DNA from: Candidatus Omnitrophota bacterium
Lineage (GTDB): Bacteria; Omnitrophota; Gorgyraeia; Gygaellales; Profunditerraquicolaceae
Direction: 5' to 3'
Length of the DNA stretch: 41,572 bases
NCBI GenBank assembly: GCA_026387405.1
Contig: JAPLLV010000029.1
Location: 1-41,572, forward strand
The notes below the pieces were generated by a model, which was not told the DNA's origin, did no database searches, and was given only the letters and a program-made list of their open reading frames with translations. Numbering within the stretch: the first letter of the stretch is position 1; each line of letters starts with the position of its first letter. This document shows positions 39,801 through 41,572 of the stretch, piece after piece. The translations under genes were made by a program, and so were the position numbers.

Positions 39801-41572
39801 CGCCAGGAAAAGCTTTTGCGATTTTTGTCATAACTGCGGGATTGGGAGAAGCCGTTATCGTTCTATTAACGCCGCCTCTGTAACCAGCAAGATCAAGGAG
39901 AAACTCTAACGCATTCTGCCATTTAGCCCCCCCTTCCACTATTTTATCTACTGTCTCTCTCAATAATGCGTTGTAATCACTCTCCGCGGGATGTTCATAA
40001 TGAAACAATAATCCAAATAATAAAGTAGCTATTGGAAATTGCTCCCTCTCATCATGCAATCTTGCCCCTAATCCCGCCTGGGTTAAACTTTGTTGGAAAT
40101 CACTAGGGAGAATAACCTTTCCCTTTTTTTCTTTCAGGGCATCTCCTATAAGGACAATACCATCCGGATTGACTACTCTGGATATCTGGCCTGCCGCGCG
40201 GCTCCTTGCCCGCGGTTGAAAATAGCGAAACGCCCCATATGAAAGAACCATATCAAAACTATGATCGGCAAACATGCCTAGATCTGACACATCCGCAGGG
40301 ACATGGACAACCTGGCAGGCATAGCGCGCTGAGTTAACCGCATAGCTCCTGATGAGCGCGCCTATCTCTGGATCGGTTTCCACTACCTCAAGTTTATCCC
40401 CGAAACGCGAGAGTAATTCAAGCGTAAACCCTCCTGAACCGCTGCCTATTATGAGTACGCGGTATTTTGTTTTCGGTACATGCGCCATATAAACTGCCAA
40501 TCTCTCTAAGAACGGCCCCTCATAACGCCACCTTCCCAGCACATCCATAATCTGCCAATCCTTCCAAAGAGACTCGCCGTTCCTCTGGAATATCCTCTTA
40601 TGTTCACTGTCATCAGCGCTTCTCTCTTGAATAAATATATGGAAATAATCCCTTAACATCTCTGCGAGCAAATACGGATTACCCTCGAGATACGATCTTA
40701 ACCTCTGAACAATCGTTTCATGCCTTTCTAAAGGGCTCCTCGTTACTGCTTCACGCAATAGCTCAGAAAAATCATTCCTAAAGCCTGCTTCATCATCTTT
40801 TAGCATTATGCCTTTGGCGGCTAATCTTTTTCTTATTTCCGCGGATTTCTTTTCAACTCGCGCCTGTAAATCTGCAATAGTTGGGCACAACCCAGCCTCT
40901 CTCTCATCCGGGGCTTCATTCTTAAGCAACGGCCCCATTACCTTCTCGTATGCCTTACATATAGGCAGATAGGCCGTTAATAACGGACTATCTTCCAAGA
41001 TCAAAGATTGTTGCGCAGTAATTAGAATTGCTGCCAGTTCATCGCTATGATCCCTTATTGATGCGTAAAGATCCTCGGCACTAAGGTTATACGTTATAGG
41101 ATCAAGCAGATGGGGAATAACTATGCTCTCACACAAGGCATAAGCCTGTCCTCTTACTACTAAAGGATTCTCTCCTCGCTCGCTTGATATAGCTGCCCCC
41201 TTAGGATTACCCGTTACTTCCAATATCATTCCCCGCAGCTGCCGCCTGCCTTCAGAAGTGCTCAAATCAAGCTTAAATACCCGGCTAAACTCATACACTA
41301 CAAGTGAAATAAACCCTTGCAAACTTACCCATGGCTTATTGCATTGTACTCCATCGCACTTTATCCCCGAGGTCTGGCTCCTCAAGAGGTGCTCATCTTT
41401 GGCTACGGTGGTTACCGCGGCTCCCAGAGGCCCCATCTTTATCCCTGAGGTGGTGGGGAGGGGAGTAGCGGGAGCCCTCTGCGCCCTTTCCTGATCCCCG
41501 AAGTAGGCAGCCCCAATGGCCTGGGCGAATTCACGGTAGAACTCTTCTTGCTCTCCGGTAGGTAATTCTATG
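1..41572 (-). CDS. Interior of a giant multidomain membrane protein (at least 13,857 codons; both ends outside window)
   Basis: One minus-strand frame is open over the whole window. Its first and last translated residues lie at the window edges, so neither start nor stop is visible and the true protein is larger. The frame was read directly at both ends and across all domains listed below. No ORF in the supplied track is a closed ORF in this frame, which excludes an in-frame stop. It joins domains normally found in separate proteins: methyltransferase, B12/radical SAM, uridine kinase, receivers, HExxH protein, phosphorylase-like GT-B, shikimate dehydrogenase, mannitol-type dehydrogenase, histidine kinase and polytopic membrane segments. 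They are separated by low-complexity, helical or membrane linkers. Giant ORFs of this kind are known from Omnitrophota. The continuous frame is seen; one translated polypeptide is the simplest reading; the overall function is unknown. Confidence 0.95.
835..1035 (-). repeat. 33-residue tandem duplication in the membrane region
   Basis: Two adjacent units encode HIIWGILFHPQLIIKKSGVD with PDKILD, and SIIWGIFSHPRSIIEKASVD with PDKIFD. The second starts exactly 99 bp after the first at matching bases, so the frame is kept. It duplicates one hydrophobic segment and one polar loop. Confidence 0.88.
1040..2735 (-). other. Polytopic membrane region, first part
   Basis: Roughly twelve hydrophobic helices are visible, e.g. 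SALCIFTWYAAMMLC, SGAFACFFTVIIMIIVCPHV, FAWVLITAIVVPALVLMFVS, WKEVATIALLFFAINGWFWP, ILKICIPFWIIALGIIFSCF, LLLMLAWPALVWYANTFIFW, CALAIGFVFFLACLALTFHG, YTIGWIILPVIIESLVFIVL and SLFELTLLTFLFLEFFGILI. Loops are short. The layout recalls transporters or acyl/glycosyl-transferase membrane domains, but I recognise no family motif. Helix count is by eye. Confidence 0.7.
2740..3630 (-). other. Probable extracytoplasmic helical loop with HxHxHxH cluster
   Basis: It starts with a polar stretch containing NSLDHVHEHTHRKKGNEW (four alternating His) and then QALKAQAVAFRAVGVFDAYT, which resembles the ALKAQAVAAR helix of SpoIID/LytB proteins over ten residues only. Helices and a final polar part (LYVPSRLCDREIYSLPVD) follow. 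It lies between membrane segments, so it is probably outside the cytoplasm. The His cluster may bind metal. Confidence 0.5.
3635..3850 (-). other. Transmembrane segments after kinase
   Basis: The segment LLGSVIFGILKGNTAVIKGF is moderately hydrophobic. ITYPLLILLFPVTLSAILFL AFILPVA is a clear membrane helix or pair. Basic residues lie on the kinase side, consistent with a cytoplasmic kinase and an exported following loop. Confidence 0.78.
3955..4868 (-). other. Histidine kinase core (dimerisation helix plus HATPase domain)
   Basis: The H-box VDQVEHDLRNSLAGVEAIVD carries the phospho-accepting His (codon 4807..4809). The ATP-binding domain is complete: N-box LRVMLNLMVNAAKAL, G1 RVCDNGPGIDP, F-box RFFSTT, and G2 GLQHGLGLVQATREVGQWGG ending GGGAQLTIVLPL. 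All residues needed for autophosphorylation are present. The kinase is fused in the same chain to three receiver-like domains 18-31 kb away, only one of which (35.6-36.0 kb) keeps every phosphotransfer residue. Confidence 0.95.
4870..5860 (-). other. Region between membrane helix and kinase core
   Basis: About 330 residues. A Gly/Ala-rich start (GLGIPGLGAAGAMAAGTPLV) is followed by an alpha/beta part (NRIIFIGPEEAFSGLERAVE, YVVIILHPDFAKLFAGDFQH) and a helix leading into the kinase dimerisation helix. The position is that of a sensor or signal-relay domain, but I recognise no PAS, GAF or HAMP signature. Confidence 0.55.
5865..5975 (-). other. Transmembrane segment before sensor region
   Basis: The run SVPFLFLGLVLVVCACVFGF followed by WAAGTF forms one clear membrane helix. 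With the previous helix at 6.5 kb it frames a short loop, as in the membrane part of sensor kinases. Confidence 0.85.
6068..6125 (-). repeat. Asn/Gly/His low-complexity tract
   Basis: It encodes FSNGNHHNGNNHNSNGYRG, built from near-repeats of the codons for Asn-Gly-Asn-His. It probably arose by replication slippage and forms a flexible loop between the two membrane segments that precede the kinase. Confidence 0.85.
6420..6535 (-). other. Transmembrane segment upstream of kinase region
   Basis: The hydrophobic run GALYTYLLFLPVYILVYLLL continues FFLRFIFPRLAPPP. It is long enough for one or two passes and is followed by a basic/Pro boundary. It is the first of two membrane segments before the histidine kinase. 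Confidence 0.85.
6635..7165 (-). other. Small beta-type segment and charged Lys/Glu/Pro linker
   Basis: The segment MLLILIELRRPSPAKPQQVL, NFLGYRRTASGEIRLLYGGF is followed by a charged low-complexity linker (EEAAEKVILPTRKIKEEAHA, QTPVPKKVKQHKPAPAAPPV). The composition resembles periplasm-spanning or flexible tethers near membrane helices. Confidence 0.5.
7170..8195 (-). other. Helical repeat-like region
   Basis: About 340 residues of helices with HEAT-like character (VIILTLLPAVVCADEWIGAV, RRQALLLILASSDVIIREKD, FIPRLIEALVVRGLNKKSI). No clear repeat period was established by eye. Confidence 0.45.
8200..8515 (-). other. RAPP-HE module, intact copy (reference copy)
   Basis: The order is helix, KQIHFIRAPPHPKWPAFWLY, GKTEDIINIYLTEEF, then PADILHELLAALEHTEHEDN and EFMSDLK. 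It carries RAPP...W and two closely spaced histidine/glutamate groups (HEL...EHTEHEDNE). The 18.8-kb copy matches it best. Metal binding or hydrolase ancestry is inferred from residue type only. Confidence 0.7.
8520..9125 (-). other. Helical linker with Ala/Pro/Ser-rich tail
   Basis: About 200 residues of helices (RAYKSALKTAMQEAAIQHDN, SGQFNQLTKIIVSMLAERQR) followed by a short disordered stretch (EPSASAVSPAPDHASGG). No recognised function. Confidence 0.4.
9130..10030 (-). other. SAM-dependent methyltransferase-like domain 2
   Basis: Motif I reads LCLVDLMAGEGFLEEVLG, followed by NSVFLFDHSQAHLDTARRLG (acidic strand-2 end). Then come ADVYISVDGWDTL (strand 4) and APGSVFINF (strand 5 region). The layout is the class I methyltransferase fold. 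The C-terminal part (LAWCLRRAGFEILYNGEVFR) fits the final strands. Residues contacting a substrate cannot be identified. Confidence 0.72.
10030..10860 (-). other. Helical and basic linker region
   Basis: About 275 residues. A Trp/Arg-rich part (WYGRLYWWIKRGKRWWHKIL) is followed by a Gly-rich turn (YFIKPGGGGLEQFF), helices, a cysteine/histidine patch (MADYGCRKGEHRKY) and a linker. No recognised family. Confidence 0.4.
10860..12560 (-). repeat. Array of Trp-marked helical repeats (7 clear, 63-90 aa period)
   Basis: Successive units start with a Trp motif: IQWWHWYF, PQWWEAYL, PELWLAGI, GRYWEVCL, SDWWNLCL, ERWMDKYL and REWWASCI, at about 12535, 12307, 12103, 11866, 11596, 11353 and 11164. A weaker DPWFVADT lies near 10.89 kb. 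Each is followed by a helix containing (L/V)xELxxMxxxL and then a short loop. Spacings are 189-270 bp. They look like solenoid-forming helical hairpins. I know no family with this signature. Confidence 0.8.
12565..13560 (-). other. Small beta-containing domain and helices before Trp repeats
   Basis: The strand-rich part (ALPIVGEPYCALAAKAGEIR, VRPIFSFRAPQATGSQETWY, LPLVFAAEFILVQLDEEHY) is followed by helices and a hydrophobic helix (LNNIILVLLLIIHQNIGLLE) that may be buried or membrane-associated. No family recognised. Confidence 0.45.
14700..14855 (-). repeat. Coiled-coil duplication, copy 2
   Basis: It encodes LLDTATAQEVTPPAGLIATA and QRLSGQYSGQEAFSAELRIL, the partner of copy 1 at 16300..16450. 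The flanking coiled coil also looks related, so the whole unit of about 533 residues may have been duplicated once. Confidence 0.9.
16300..16450 (-). repeat. Coiled-coil duplication, copy 1
   Basis: It encodes LLDIATAQEVTPLAELRITT and then QRLSGQYAGQEAFIPEVQIL. It shares a 24-bp perfect match and high similarity around it with 14700..14855, exactly 1,599 bp away and in the same frame. Confidence 0.9.
16930..18480 (-). other. Alpha-helical region of unknown function
   Basis: About 515 residues, mostly amphipathic helices, with TPR-like character in places (VYLLFEFGCFSMDEAYHQQL). A short Cys-containing loop (GAQERCPIKTGKC) interrupts it. No catalytic motif was recognised. Probably part of a scaffold or extended stalk. 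Confidence 0.5.
18480..18645 (-). other. Transmembrane segment before helical megaregion
   Basis: The hydrophobic run YLKMVLIAFVFAALYGIFYL is followed by AIVTAAWPVFPFI. Basic residues precede it (SLRSLLITFKKCLDSLRR). It separates the dehydrogenase part from a long, probably extracytoplasmic, helical part. Confidence 0.8.
18740..19060 (-). other. RAPP-HE module, intact copy
   Basis: The residues NVYFARAPDNWDEGVTNGPF precede the strand KKYAYFVILPKNTTPAEIA and the helix AHEIQAVLFSVDHEQNEL. It aligns with the 8.3-kb copy: HE(I/L)xAxLxxx(D/E)HE(Q/D)NE. Two HE dyads about ten residues apart could form a metal or hydrolytic site. No known family name comes to mind. Confidence 0.7.
19255..20695 (-). 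other. Mannitol-dehydrogenase / tagaturonate-reductase-like domain
   Basis: The nucleotide-binding strand VLVIGTGGFIRAELVGMIDE matches the family's FGxGNFLRAF loop. Family landmarks follow: LYNGRVVLIQPRG, DVIGIGVTEQGIT (family VSNTTEAGI), VSFHNTMVDRIVDS, VAEPVPMIRLCIDD and AWKLRILNATHTAMVPVAAL. The last gives the KxxxxNxxH residues used in catalysis by long-chain polyol dehydrogenases. Helices near PHMHFTIGQNSALKIFQRL match the C-terminal domain. The domain appears complete at about 480 residues. It probably oxidises or reduces a sugar acid or polyol; the exact substrate cannot be read. Confidence 0.88.
20700..21138 (-). other. Helical linker between the two dehydrogenase-like domains
   Basis: About 145 residues with NNLSRSQARARLEDAGLNLR, FNDFVEALEEASKGKRVTLS and a hydrophobic helix (IFILPLVIEILRRLAFFWKS) just before the next Rossmann strand. 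No family recognised. Confidence 0.45.
21140..22045 (-). other. Shikimate/quinate-dehydrogenase-like domain
   Basis: The N-terminal substrate-binding half shows GFVVTAPYKIEAA (family GxNVTxPxK, catalytic Lys present), then IGSVNQV and GHFEGRNNDGDGFVEAL (family AVNTV...GxNTDGxGF, catalytic Asp present). The NADP-binding half shows KIILLIGCGGAGRSIAARLA, ADLIINATDNNSLTG and NAIVVDIGRSQF. Order and spacing fit AroE-type enzymes, which reduce 3-dehydroshikimate with NADPH. The first substrate loop (usually SxSxxxHN) reads GGKYLNIHEWF, so the substrate may differ. It lies immediately N-terminal to a second dehydrogenase. Confidence 0.87.
22185..22345 (-). other. Transmembrane hairpin
   Basis: Two hydrophobic runs, AAKLIILPLALLTCAFS and AVAGIFIIIIISLALLALF, are followed by a strongly basic stretch (HRKIVRVRNRRERLEK). 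The basic flank suggests that the following dehydrogenase domains lie in the cytoplasm. Confidence 0.8.
22350..22735 (-). other. Unassigned alpha/beta stretch
   Basis: About 130 residues including SGRSILVGPLQVILRATEFA and a helix EKIFAYKTGLRQWHAVSKEE. No recognised family. It leads into the membrane hairpin. Confidence 0.4.
22740..23035 (-). other. Receiver-like domain without acidic pocket
   Basis: The layout is that of a CheY-like receiver: PEKILIALSQKTRAGIFARA (strand 1, helix 1), FDIVITDSGLQLDGRKLTTA (strand 3 with Asp in the acceptor position and the xxxDG turn) and HTYIITVGEF (strand 4). The strand-1 acidic residues that bind magnesium are missing (IALSQK), so phosphorylation is doubtful. 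Confidence 0.65.
23065..23305 (-). other. RAPP-HE module, copy with DELCH
   Basis: The residues YAALTRAPPEDPDWQRLIFL lead to TCLDELCHLLSLRMP and SEKEDHEFIYAYLK. RAPP...W and the terminal DHEF match the modules near 8.3 and 18.8 kb. The first His of the HE motif is Asp (DELCH), and a cysteine pair follows (CPEC). Possible metal site, altered. Confidence 0.6.
23310..23740 (-). other. Linker after phosphorylase-like domain
   Basis: About 140 residues. The helical end of the previous domain gives way to a polar linker (KREPAPAGPLPDVTDSTRNS, EKREDESGLSKPPMLTVEFD) and then a helix (EAFVVNLENALRKLKEKRPD). No recognisable function. Confidence 0.4.
23740..25520 (-). other. Alpha-glucan/glycogen-phosphorylase-like GT-B domain without PLP lysine motif
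   Basis: The N-terminal landmark RGGLGAYYGDKLEGLHKLGI matches the GGLGxLAGDxLKxxxxLG loop. Next come VEVWVIDRAGTPGYIL, DIVHLNEAHVVTVAAIL (family HxNEGH), VVYTNHTIIEGGLERFHWP (family TTHTPVxAG), DVINGVSQEHAQET, and WLVRRFIEYKSIYPML (family ARRFATYKR). The C-terminal landmark reads LPLGEACGTSDQRTGRGGGI followed by NIALNGAG. The family has EASGTxxMKxxLNG, whose lysine carries pyridoxal phosphate. Here the Met-Lys is replaced by a longer Gly/Arg insert, so standard phosphorolysis seems unlikely. It may be a divergent glycosyltransferase or a glucan-binding relic. Confidence 0.85.
25575..25755 (-). other. HE module relative (YHEFISH type)
   Basis: The sequence SAKTVYIHPSWFSSKEKIK runs into VLYHEFISHIVLGLSDKDNA and AMEDTDNFF. 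It has the same layout as the other modules: strand, short polar turn, helix with HE, then acidic residues. The second His is four residues after the Glu (HExxxH), so it is not a strict HExxH. It directly precedes the GGLG loop of the phosphorylase-like domain. Confidence 0.55.
25760..26920 (-). other. Mixed alpha/beta region N-terminal to phosphorylase-like domain
   Basis: About 385 residues of strand-rich sequence (EIILFNRHLYAGFKADNYIK, TVTLIEGVFFKKTARCG, SKMYVVYDERSGFNPPHENG) followed by helices. It abuts the HE module and phosphorylase-like core and could be that enzyme's N-terminal domain. No assigned family. Confidence 0.45.
26926..27022 (-). repeat. 36-bp Pro-rich minisatellite linker
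   Basis: Two perfect 36-bp copies (26941..26976 and 26977..27012) are flanked by partial copies. They encode PKPVVSPNPVAPPKPVVSPN and similar, i.e. a 12-residue unit. The in-frame tandem array produces a stiff extended Pro-rich tether between a beta-rich region and the phosphorylase-like part. Confidence 0.95.
27040..28650 (-). other. Beta-rich region of unknown function
   Basis: It begins with helices (FEKACDKALENFYVFLERIF). Beta-type sequence follows, with SGKTVSLTFDTWDVTQ, the cysteine pair GECQMCF, GIEVYHIPENGQGG, IITLGSIKVFRVSYRGEIKV and SIVFYPDGTIRSIAGVDIHL. A Pro/Ser/Thr linker lies near 27.4 kb (APLPSPTPATLAP), then another strand-rich block. It may be carbohydrate-binding or an N-terminal part of the phosphorylase-like enzyme, but no signature supports either. 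Confidence 0.45.
28660..28890 (-). other. RAPP-HE module, copy with decayed HE motif
   Basis: The residues GVRFVRAPPEWDAGV, then EALVIIPCGAAPKDILYRIF and ALSHPIHNP, align with the module near 18.9 kb (VYFARAPDNWDEGV ... PAEIAHEIQAVL). The HE pair is YR here, so the putative metal site appears lost. This is the best evidence that the modules are duplicated and then diverge. Confidence 0.7.
29060..29515 (-). other. HE module relative (RHELGE type)
   Basis: Strands (INFIILPFTSQRP) precede GVGLDVIRHELGELIFGSDE. The HELxE arrangement with following acidic residues (SDEAAQEGS) resembles the other HE modules of this protein. A single histidine and two glutamates could form part of a metal site, but no complete HExxH is present. 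Confidence 0.5.
29520..29940 (-). other. Unassigned linker region
   Basis: About 140 residues. A basic helix (FLRRRLFNKLQKKQQALEQS) and a short strand-rich part (AKYIFVCWNDRDNCLHAF) are followed by an Ala/Gly/Glu-rich linker (SGVAPSAAVAAARQRN). No family recognised. Confidence 0.4.
29945..30315 (-). other. Degenerate receiver-like domain (Asp replaced by Glu)
   Basis: Strand 1 with an acidic pocket (LRVLVVDNDDRRLESILRKL) and a canonical overall layout identify a CheY-like receiver. At the phospho-acceptor position the sequence reads FDVVFTERDI, so Glu stands where Asp is expected, and strand 5 ends YYWSGEE without the conserved Lys. Asp-to-Glu can mimic the phosphorylated state in receivers, so this copy may be locked rather than switchable. 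The alternative that the Asp two residues later is the acceptor cannot be excluded. Confidence 0.75.
30320..31180 (-). other. Pro-rich linker and helical region before second receiver-like domain
   Basis: A linker (VPVLPGLAEHVKLVGSGLPV, PSANPPP) is followed by about 200 residues of helices (KENQFARFLKDLGKVARHKN, NACLQELRSLHSDI). No catalytic motif was recognised. Confidence 0.45.
31180..32345 (-). repeat. Tandem HEAT-like helical repeats (about four, 84-86 aa)
   Basis: Three successive units begin LLMAIDLAQSTRTILDEN, LLMAIDFSQSAKIILDAG and ILPTAIEFTQQARIILKES, spaced 252 and 258 bp apart. A more divergent unit (VIKFILIVTTIIDGEKP) precedes them. Each unit continues with a second conserved helix pair such as LYLELIAKEILENDLF. 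Repeated amphipathic helix pairs fit HEAT/armadillo solenoids, which bind partner proteins. The family name is inferred; the repeat itself is plain in the sequence. Confidence 0.8.
32350..33060 (-). other. Unassigned domain plus Lys/Pro-rich linker
   Basis: About 160 residues with alternating strands and helices (for example RMFILFHPARKSLPKALGE, IAQGVIIGSMLVAERKKLL, RYYFEFFKTGINDTEAMEKI) are followed by a Lys/Pro/Gln-rich disordered linker (KPAIKRPLKKQPQRPDQSK). I do not recognise the family. Confidence 0.5.
33065..33640 (-). other. Cluster of transmembrane segments with basic linker
   Basis: Three or four hydrophobic segments are visible: YWLYGAGGGLAVLLPSLYWL near 33.6 kb, the cassette helix near 33.3 kb, and SLIITTVLIIVVCCGVIIFL near 33.15 kb. 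Between the first two lies a very basic linker (NRHRAKKGGSTGRNNPNNKR). The order suggests repeated membrane crossing between the HExxH domain and the HEAT-like repeats. Confidence 0.75.
33198..33395 (-). repeat. Membrane/linker cassette, copy A
   Basis: It encodes VLAAIHWSMIGLVLIGVVCA, ALLAVGIWYLLQRNA and a Pro/Ala linker ending SRPAV. It is nearly identical at DNA level to copy B (34955..35148) across the membrane segment and diverges towards both edges. The offset of 1,755 bp preserves the frame. Confidence 0.92.
33900..34790 (-). other. HExxH metallopeptidase-like domain
   Basis: The motif ITIHEIYHALTALP contains HEIYH, the two-histidine zinc motif with its general-base glutamate. About 45 residues later comes ARKELGAYWVQIHE, whose Glu could be the third zinc ligand (gluzincin style). 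Several aromatic and His residues precede the motif (EANHCAGHVFIKMNIIF). The domain follows a signal-like segment, so an extracytoplasmic role in protein or cell-wall processing, or in cutting this polyprotein itself, is possible. No family is assigned. Confidence 0.6.
34795..34945 (-). other. Internal signal-peptide-like segment
   Basis: The residues SSIIRRMFALGIIPFFLAQP continue to LAHKAIAQS. This gives a basic n-region, a hydrophobic core and an AxA-type ending before a polar domain. A secretion-type signal inside a giant chain may act as a membrane anchor or mark a cleavage point. The following HExxH domain would then lie outside the cytoplasm. Topology is inferred. Confidence 0.6.
34955..35148 (-). 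repeat. Membrane/linker cassette, copy B
   Basis: It encodes VLAAIHWSMIGLVLNGMVCA and then ALLALGIWYLWQRNAKARTP, a membrane segment followed by a basic, Pro/Ala-rich linker ending SRPAVG. A second copy lies at 33198..33395, exactly 1,755 bp away and in the same frame. A 46-bp stretch is identical and mismatches are few around it, which indicates a recent duplication within the gene. Confidence 0.92.
35150..35620 (-). other. Helical linker after receiver
   Basis: About 155 residues of predicted helices (for example EEARATLERAQEVFPQIDQS). There are no membrane segments or recognisable catalytic motifs. It connects the receiver to the duplicated membrane cassette and could transmit the receiver's state. 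Confidence 0.5.
35625..36038 (-). other. Response-regulator receiver domain (canonical residues)
   Basis: All receiver landmarks are present. There is an acidic pocket at the end of strand 1 (IRALVVDDDKKY), a phospho-acceptor Asp at the end of strand 3 (VIIADYDMTLLETG), Thr after strand 4 (CILHTGR) and Lys after strand 5 (FLGKPP). The domain should accept phosphate from a histidine kinase; one is encoded in the same polypeptide near 4.8 kb. No DNA-binding output domain follows. The chain continues into helices and a membrane segment. Confidence 0.9.
36055..36260 (-). other. HE module relative (LHERIE type)
   Basis: The segment GAYLVYGEHGILDGTLYI leads to TPNQIILHERIELVKDH. It resembles the clearer modules near 8.3 kb and 18.8 kb: strand-rich part, 'TP/QP..I.HE', hydrophobic spacer, acidic residue plus His. 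It lies directly N-terminal to the receiver domain. Metal binding through HE and the later DH is a guess. Confidence 0.5.
36500..36625 (-). other. Transmembrane segment 1
   Basis: The hydrophobic run GLALLPWLVGAVCAAAVLII continues into VGFIALLSLAAYIYA and is preceded by basic residues (KKKAF, RPLR). By the positive-inside rule, the enzymes to the right would be cytoplasmic. One or two passes; prediction by eye only. Confidence 0.8.
36808..36924 (-). repeat. QTSGIK linker repeat, copy 2
   Basis: It encodes TQTSGIKCIPDGVKMGPPGA followed by a stretch ending HLLRSQTSGVK. It shares a 30-bp perfect match with copy 1 at 41365..41451 and lies in the same frame (offset 4,554 bp, divisible by 3). It separates the kinase domain from the first membrane segment. 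Confidence 0.85.
37050..37718 (-). other. Uridine-kinase/phosphoribulokinase-like P-loop NTPase domain
   Basis: A Walker A motif (CLGGRTGSGKTTFIRAL) is followed by VIVRWSLDRYYKSSKDA, WEHPEALNWEWVREDLFALL, EGKEIDLPSHDKDTG, ILCIDSLFALDGRLLGW, VKVFFDVPEELRLLRRANR and DIxxR-like spacing. The order and spacing match uridine kinases: GxxGSGKTT, SLDDYY, HPDAFDW, L..G..v..P.YD, V.EGIFAL, and FvD...D.RL.RR. The usual E of 'EGIFAL' is D (IDSLFAL). The fold is confident; the phosphoacceptor is uncertain. Confidence 0.85.
37720..38490 (-). other. Helical C-terminal extension between radical SAM core and kinase
   Basis: About 255 residues, mostly amphipathic helix, with no domain I recognise. It probably includes the C-terminal part of the radical SAM unit. 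It ends with a basic stretch (KKKVRMLLVKNSLGYQ) immediately before the P-loop strand of the kinase. Confidence 0.5.
38490..39070 (-). other. Radical SAM core domain with CxxxCxxC cluster motif
   Basis: The motif TSRGCPSRCSFC supplies the three cysteines that hold the 4Fe-4S cluster (codons at 39046, 39034 and 39025). It is followed by YFAFIDDGFGVYPKRI, then IFWKATVRTDKVNDELLRKM, then CIHLSFGIESGSQAVLDRNSK with the GIESG signature, then VRLFIMVGLPGETEEDVRKT and the closing VPYPGS. All are typical of B12-type radical SAM proteins. The core looks complete and active. Substrate unknown; the family methylates or rearranges lipids, tetrapyrroles, peptides and natural products. Confidence 0.92.
39235..39680 (-). 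other. B12-binding-like N-terminal domain of a radical SAM unit
   Basis: The strand RVLLIGTNILG is followed by PPIGLYYLKAALEKL and VRILDLALED. Then come FRPDIAGISFATPSAANALR, VLVAGGVHAN and FDCVVSGEGELPL. This order (PPxGLxYLxAxLE, PDIxGIS, VxGGxHA, VxGEGE) is the standard pattern of the cobalamin-binding domain that precedes many radical SAM cores. The DxHxxG histidine signature of base-off B12 binding is not present, so cobalamin may bind differently or not at all. Confidence 0.85.
39748..39780 (-). repeat. Short third relative of the QTSGIK linker
   Basis: The residues EDLLMSQTSGISNKV resemble DEHLLRSQTSGIK of the two longer linker copies. It lies exactly between the methyltransferase-like domain and the B12-binding domain, as expected of a domain separator. 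Confidence 0.6.
40000..40490 (-). other. Class I SAM-dependent methyltransferase-like domain 1
   Basis: The sequence shows a motif I glycine loop (VLIIGSGSGGFTLELLSRFG), then an acidic residue ending strand 2 (VEVVETDPEIG-like, read as LEVVETDPE). A strand-4-like FDMVLSYGAFRYF follows, then VVNPDGIVLIGD, which matches the usual 'PGG' strand region. These are the hallmarks of the class I methyltransferase Rossmann fold, which binds S-adenosylmethionine. The substrate cannot be inferred. It sits just N-terminal to a radical SAM unit, so two SAM-using folds are adjacent in one chain. Confidence 0.8.
40500..41360 (-). other. Helical region of unknown function, upstream of methyltransferase fold
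   Basis: About 285 residues of mixed, mostly helix-forming sequence rich in Glu, Lys, Leu and Arg. There is no membrane segment and no motif I recognise. It leads directly into the Rossmann motif of the following methyltransferase-like domain, so it may be that enzyme's N-terminal helical part. I cannot name a family. Confidence 0.5.
41365..41451 (-). repeat. QTSGIK linker repeat, copy 1
   Basis: The encoded segment begins TSGIKMGPLGAAVTTVAKDE and ends HLLRSQTSGIK. A near-identical segment recurs in the same reading frame 4,554 bp away (36808..36924), including a 30-bp perfect match. A shorter relative (SQTSGI) lies near 39760. It precedes a helical region and is probably an interdomain linker. 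Function is unknown. Confidence 0.85.

Noticed and set aside
1-41572. Alternative genetic code or stop-codon reassignment as explanation for the long frame
   Set aside because: The frame contains none of the three stop codons, while other frames contain all of them. No reassignment is needed.
1-41572. Several ordinary genes fused by assembly or sequencing errors
   Set aside because: Several indels or lost stops would be needed at many domain borders, all in the same frame. The borders are proper linkers and membrane segments without remnants of start sites. It cannot be fully excluded without reads.
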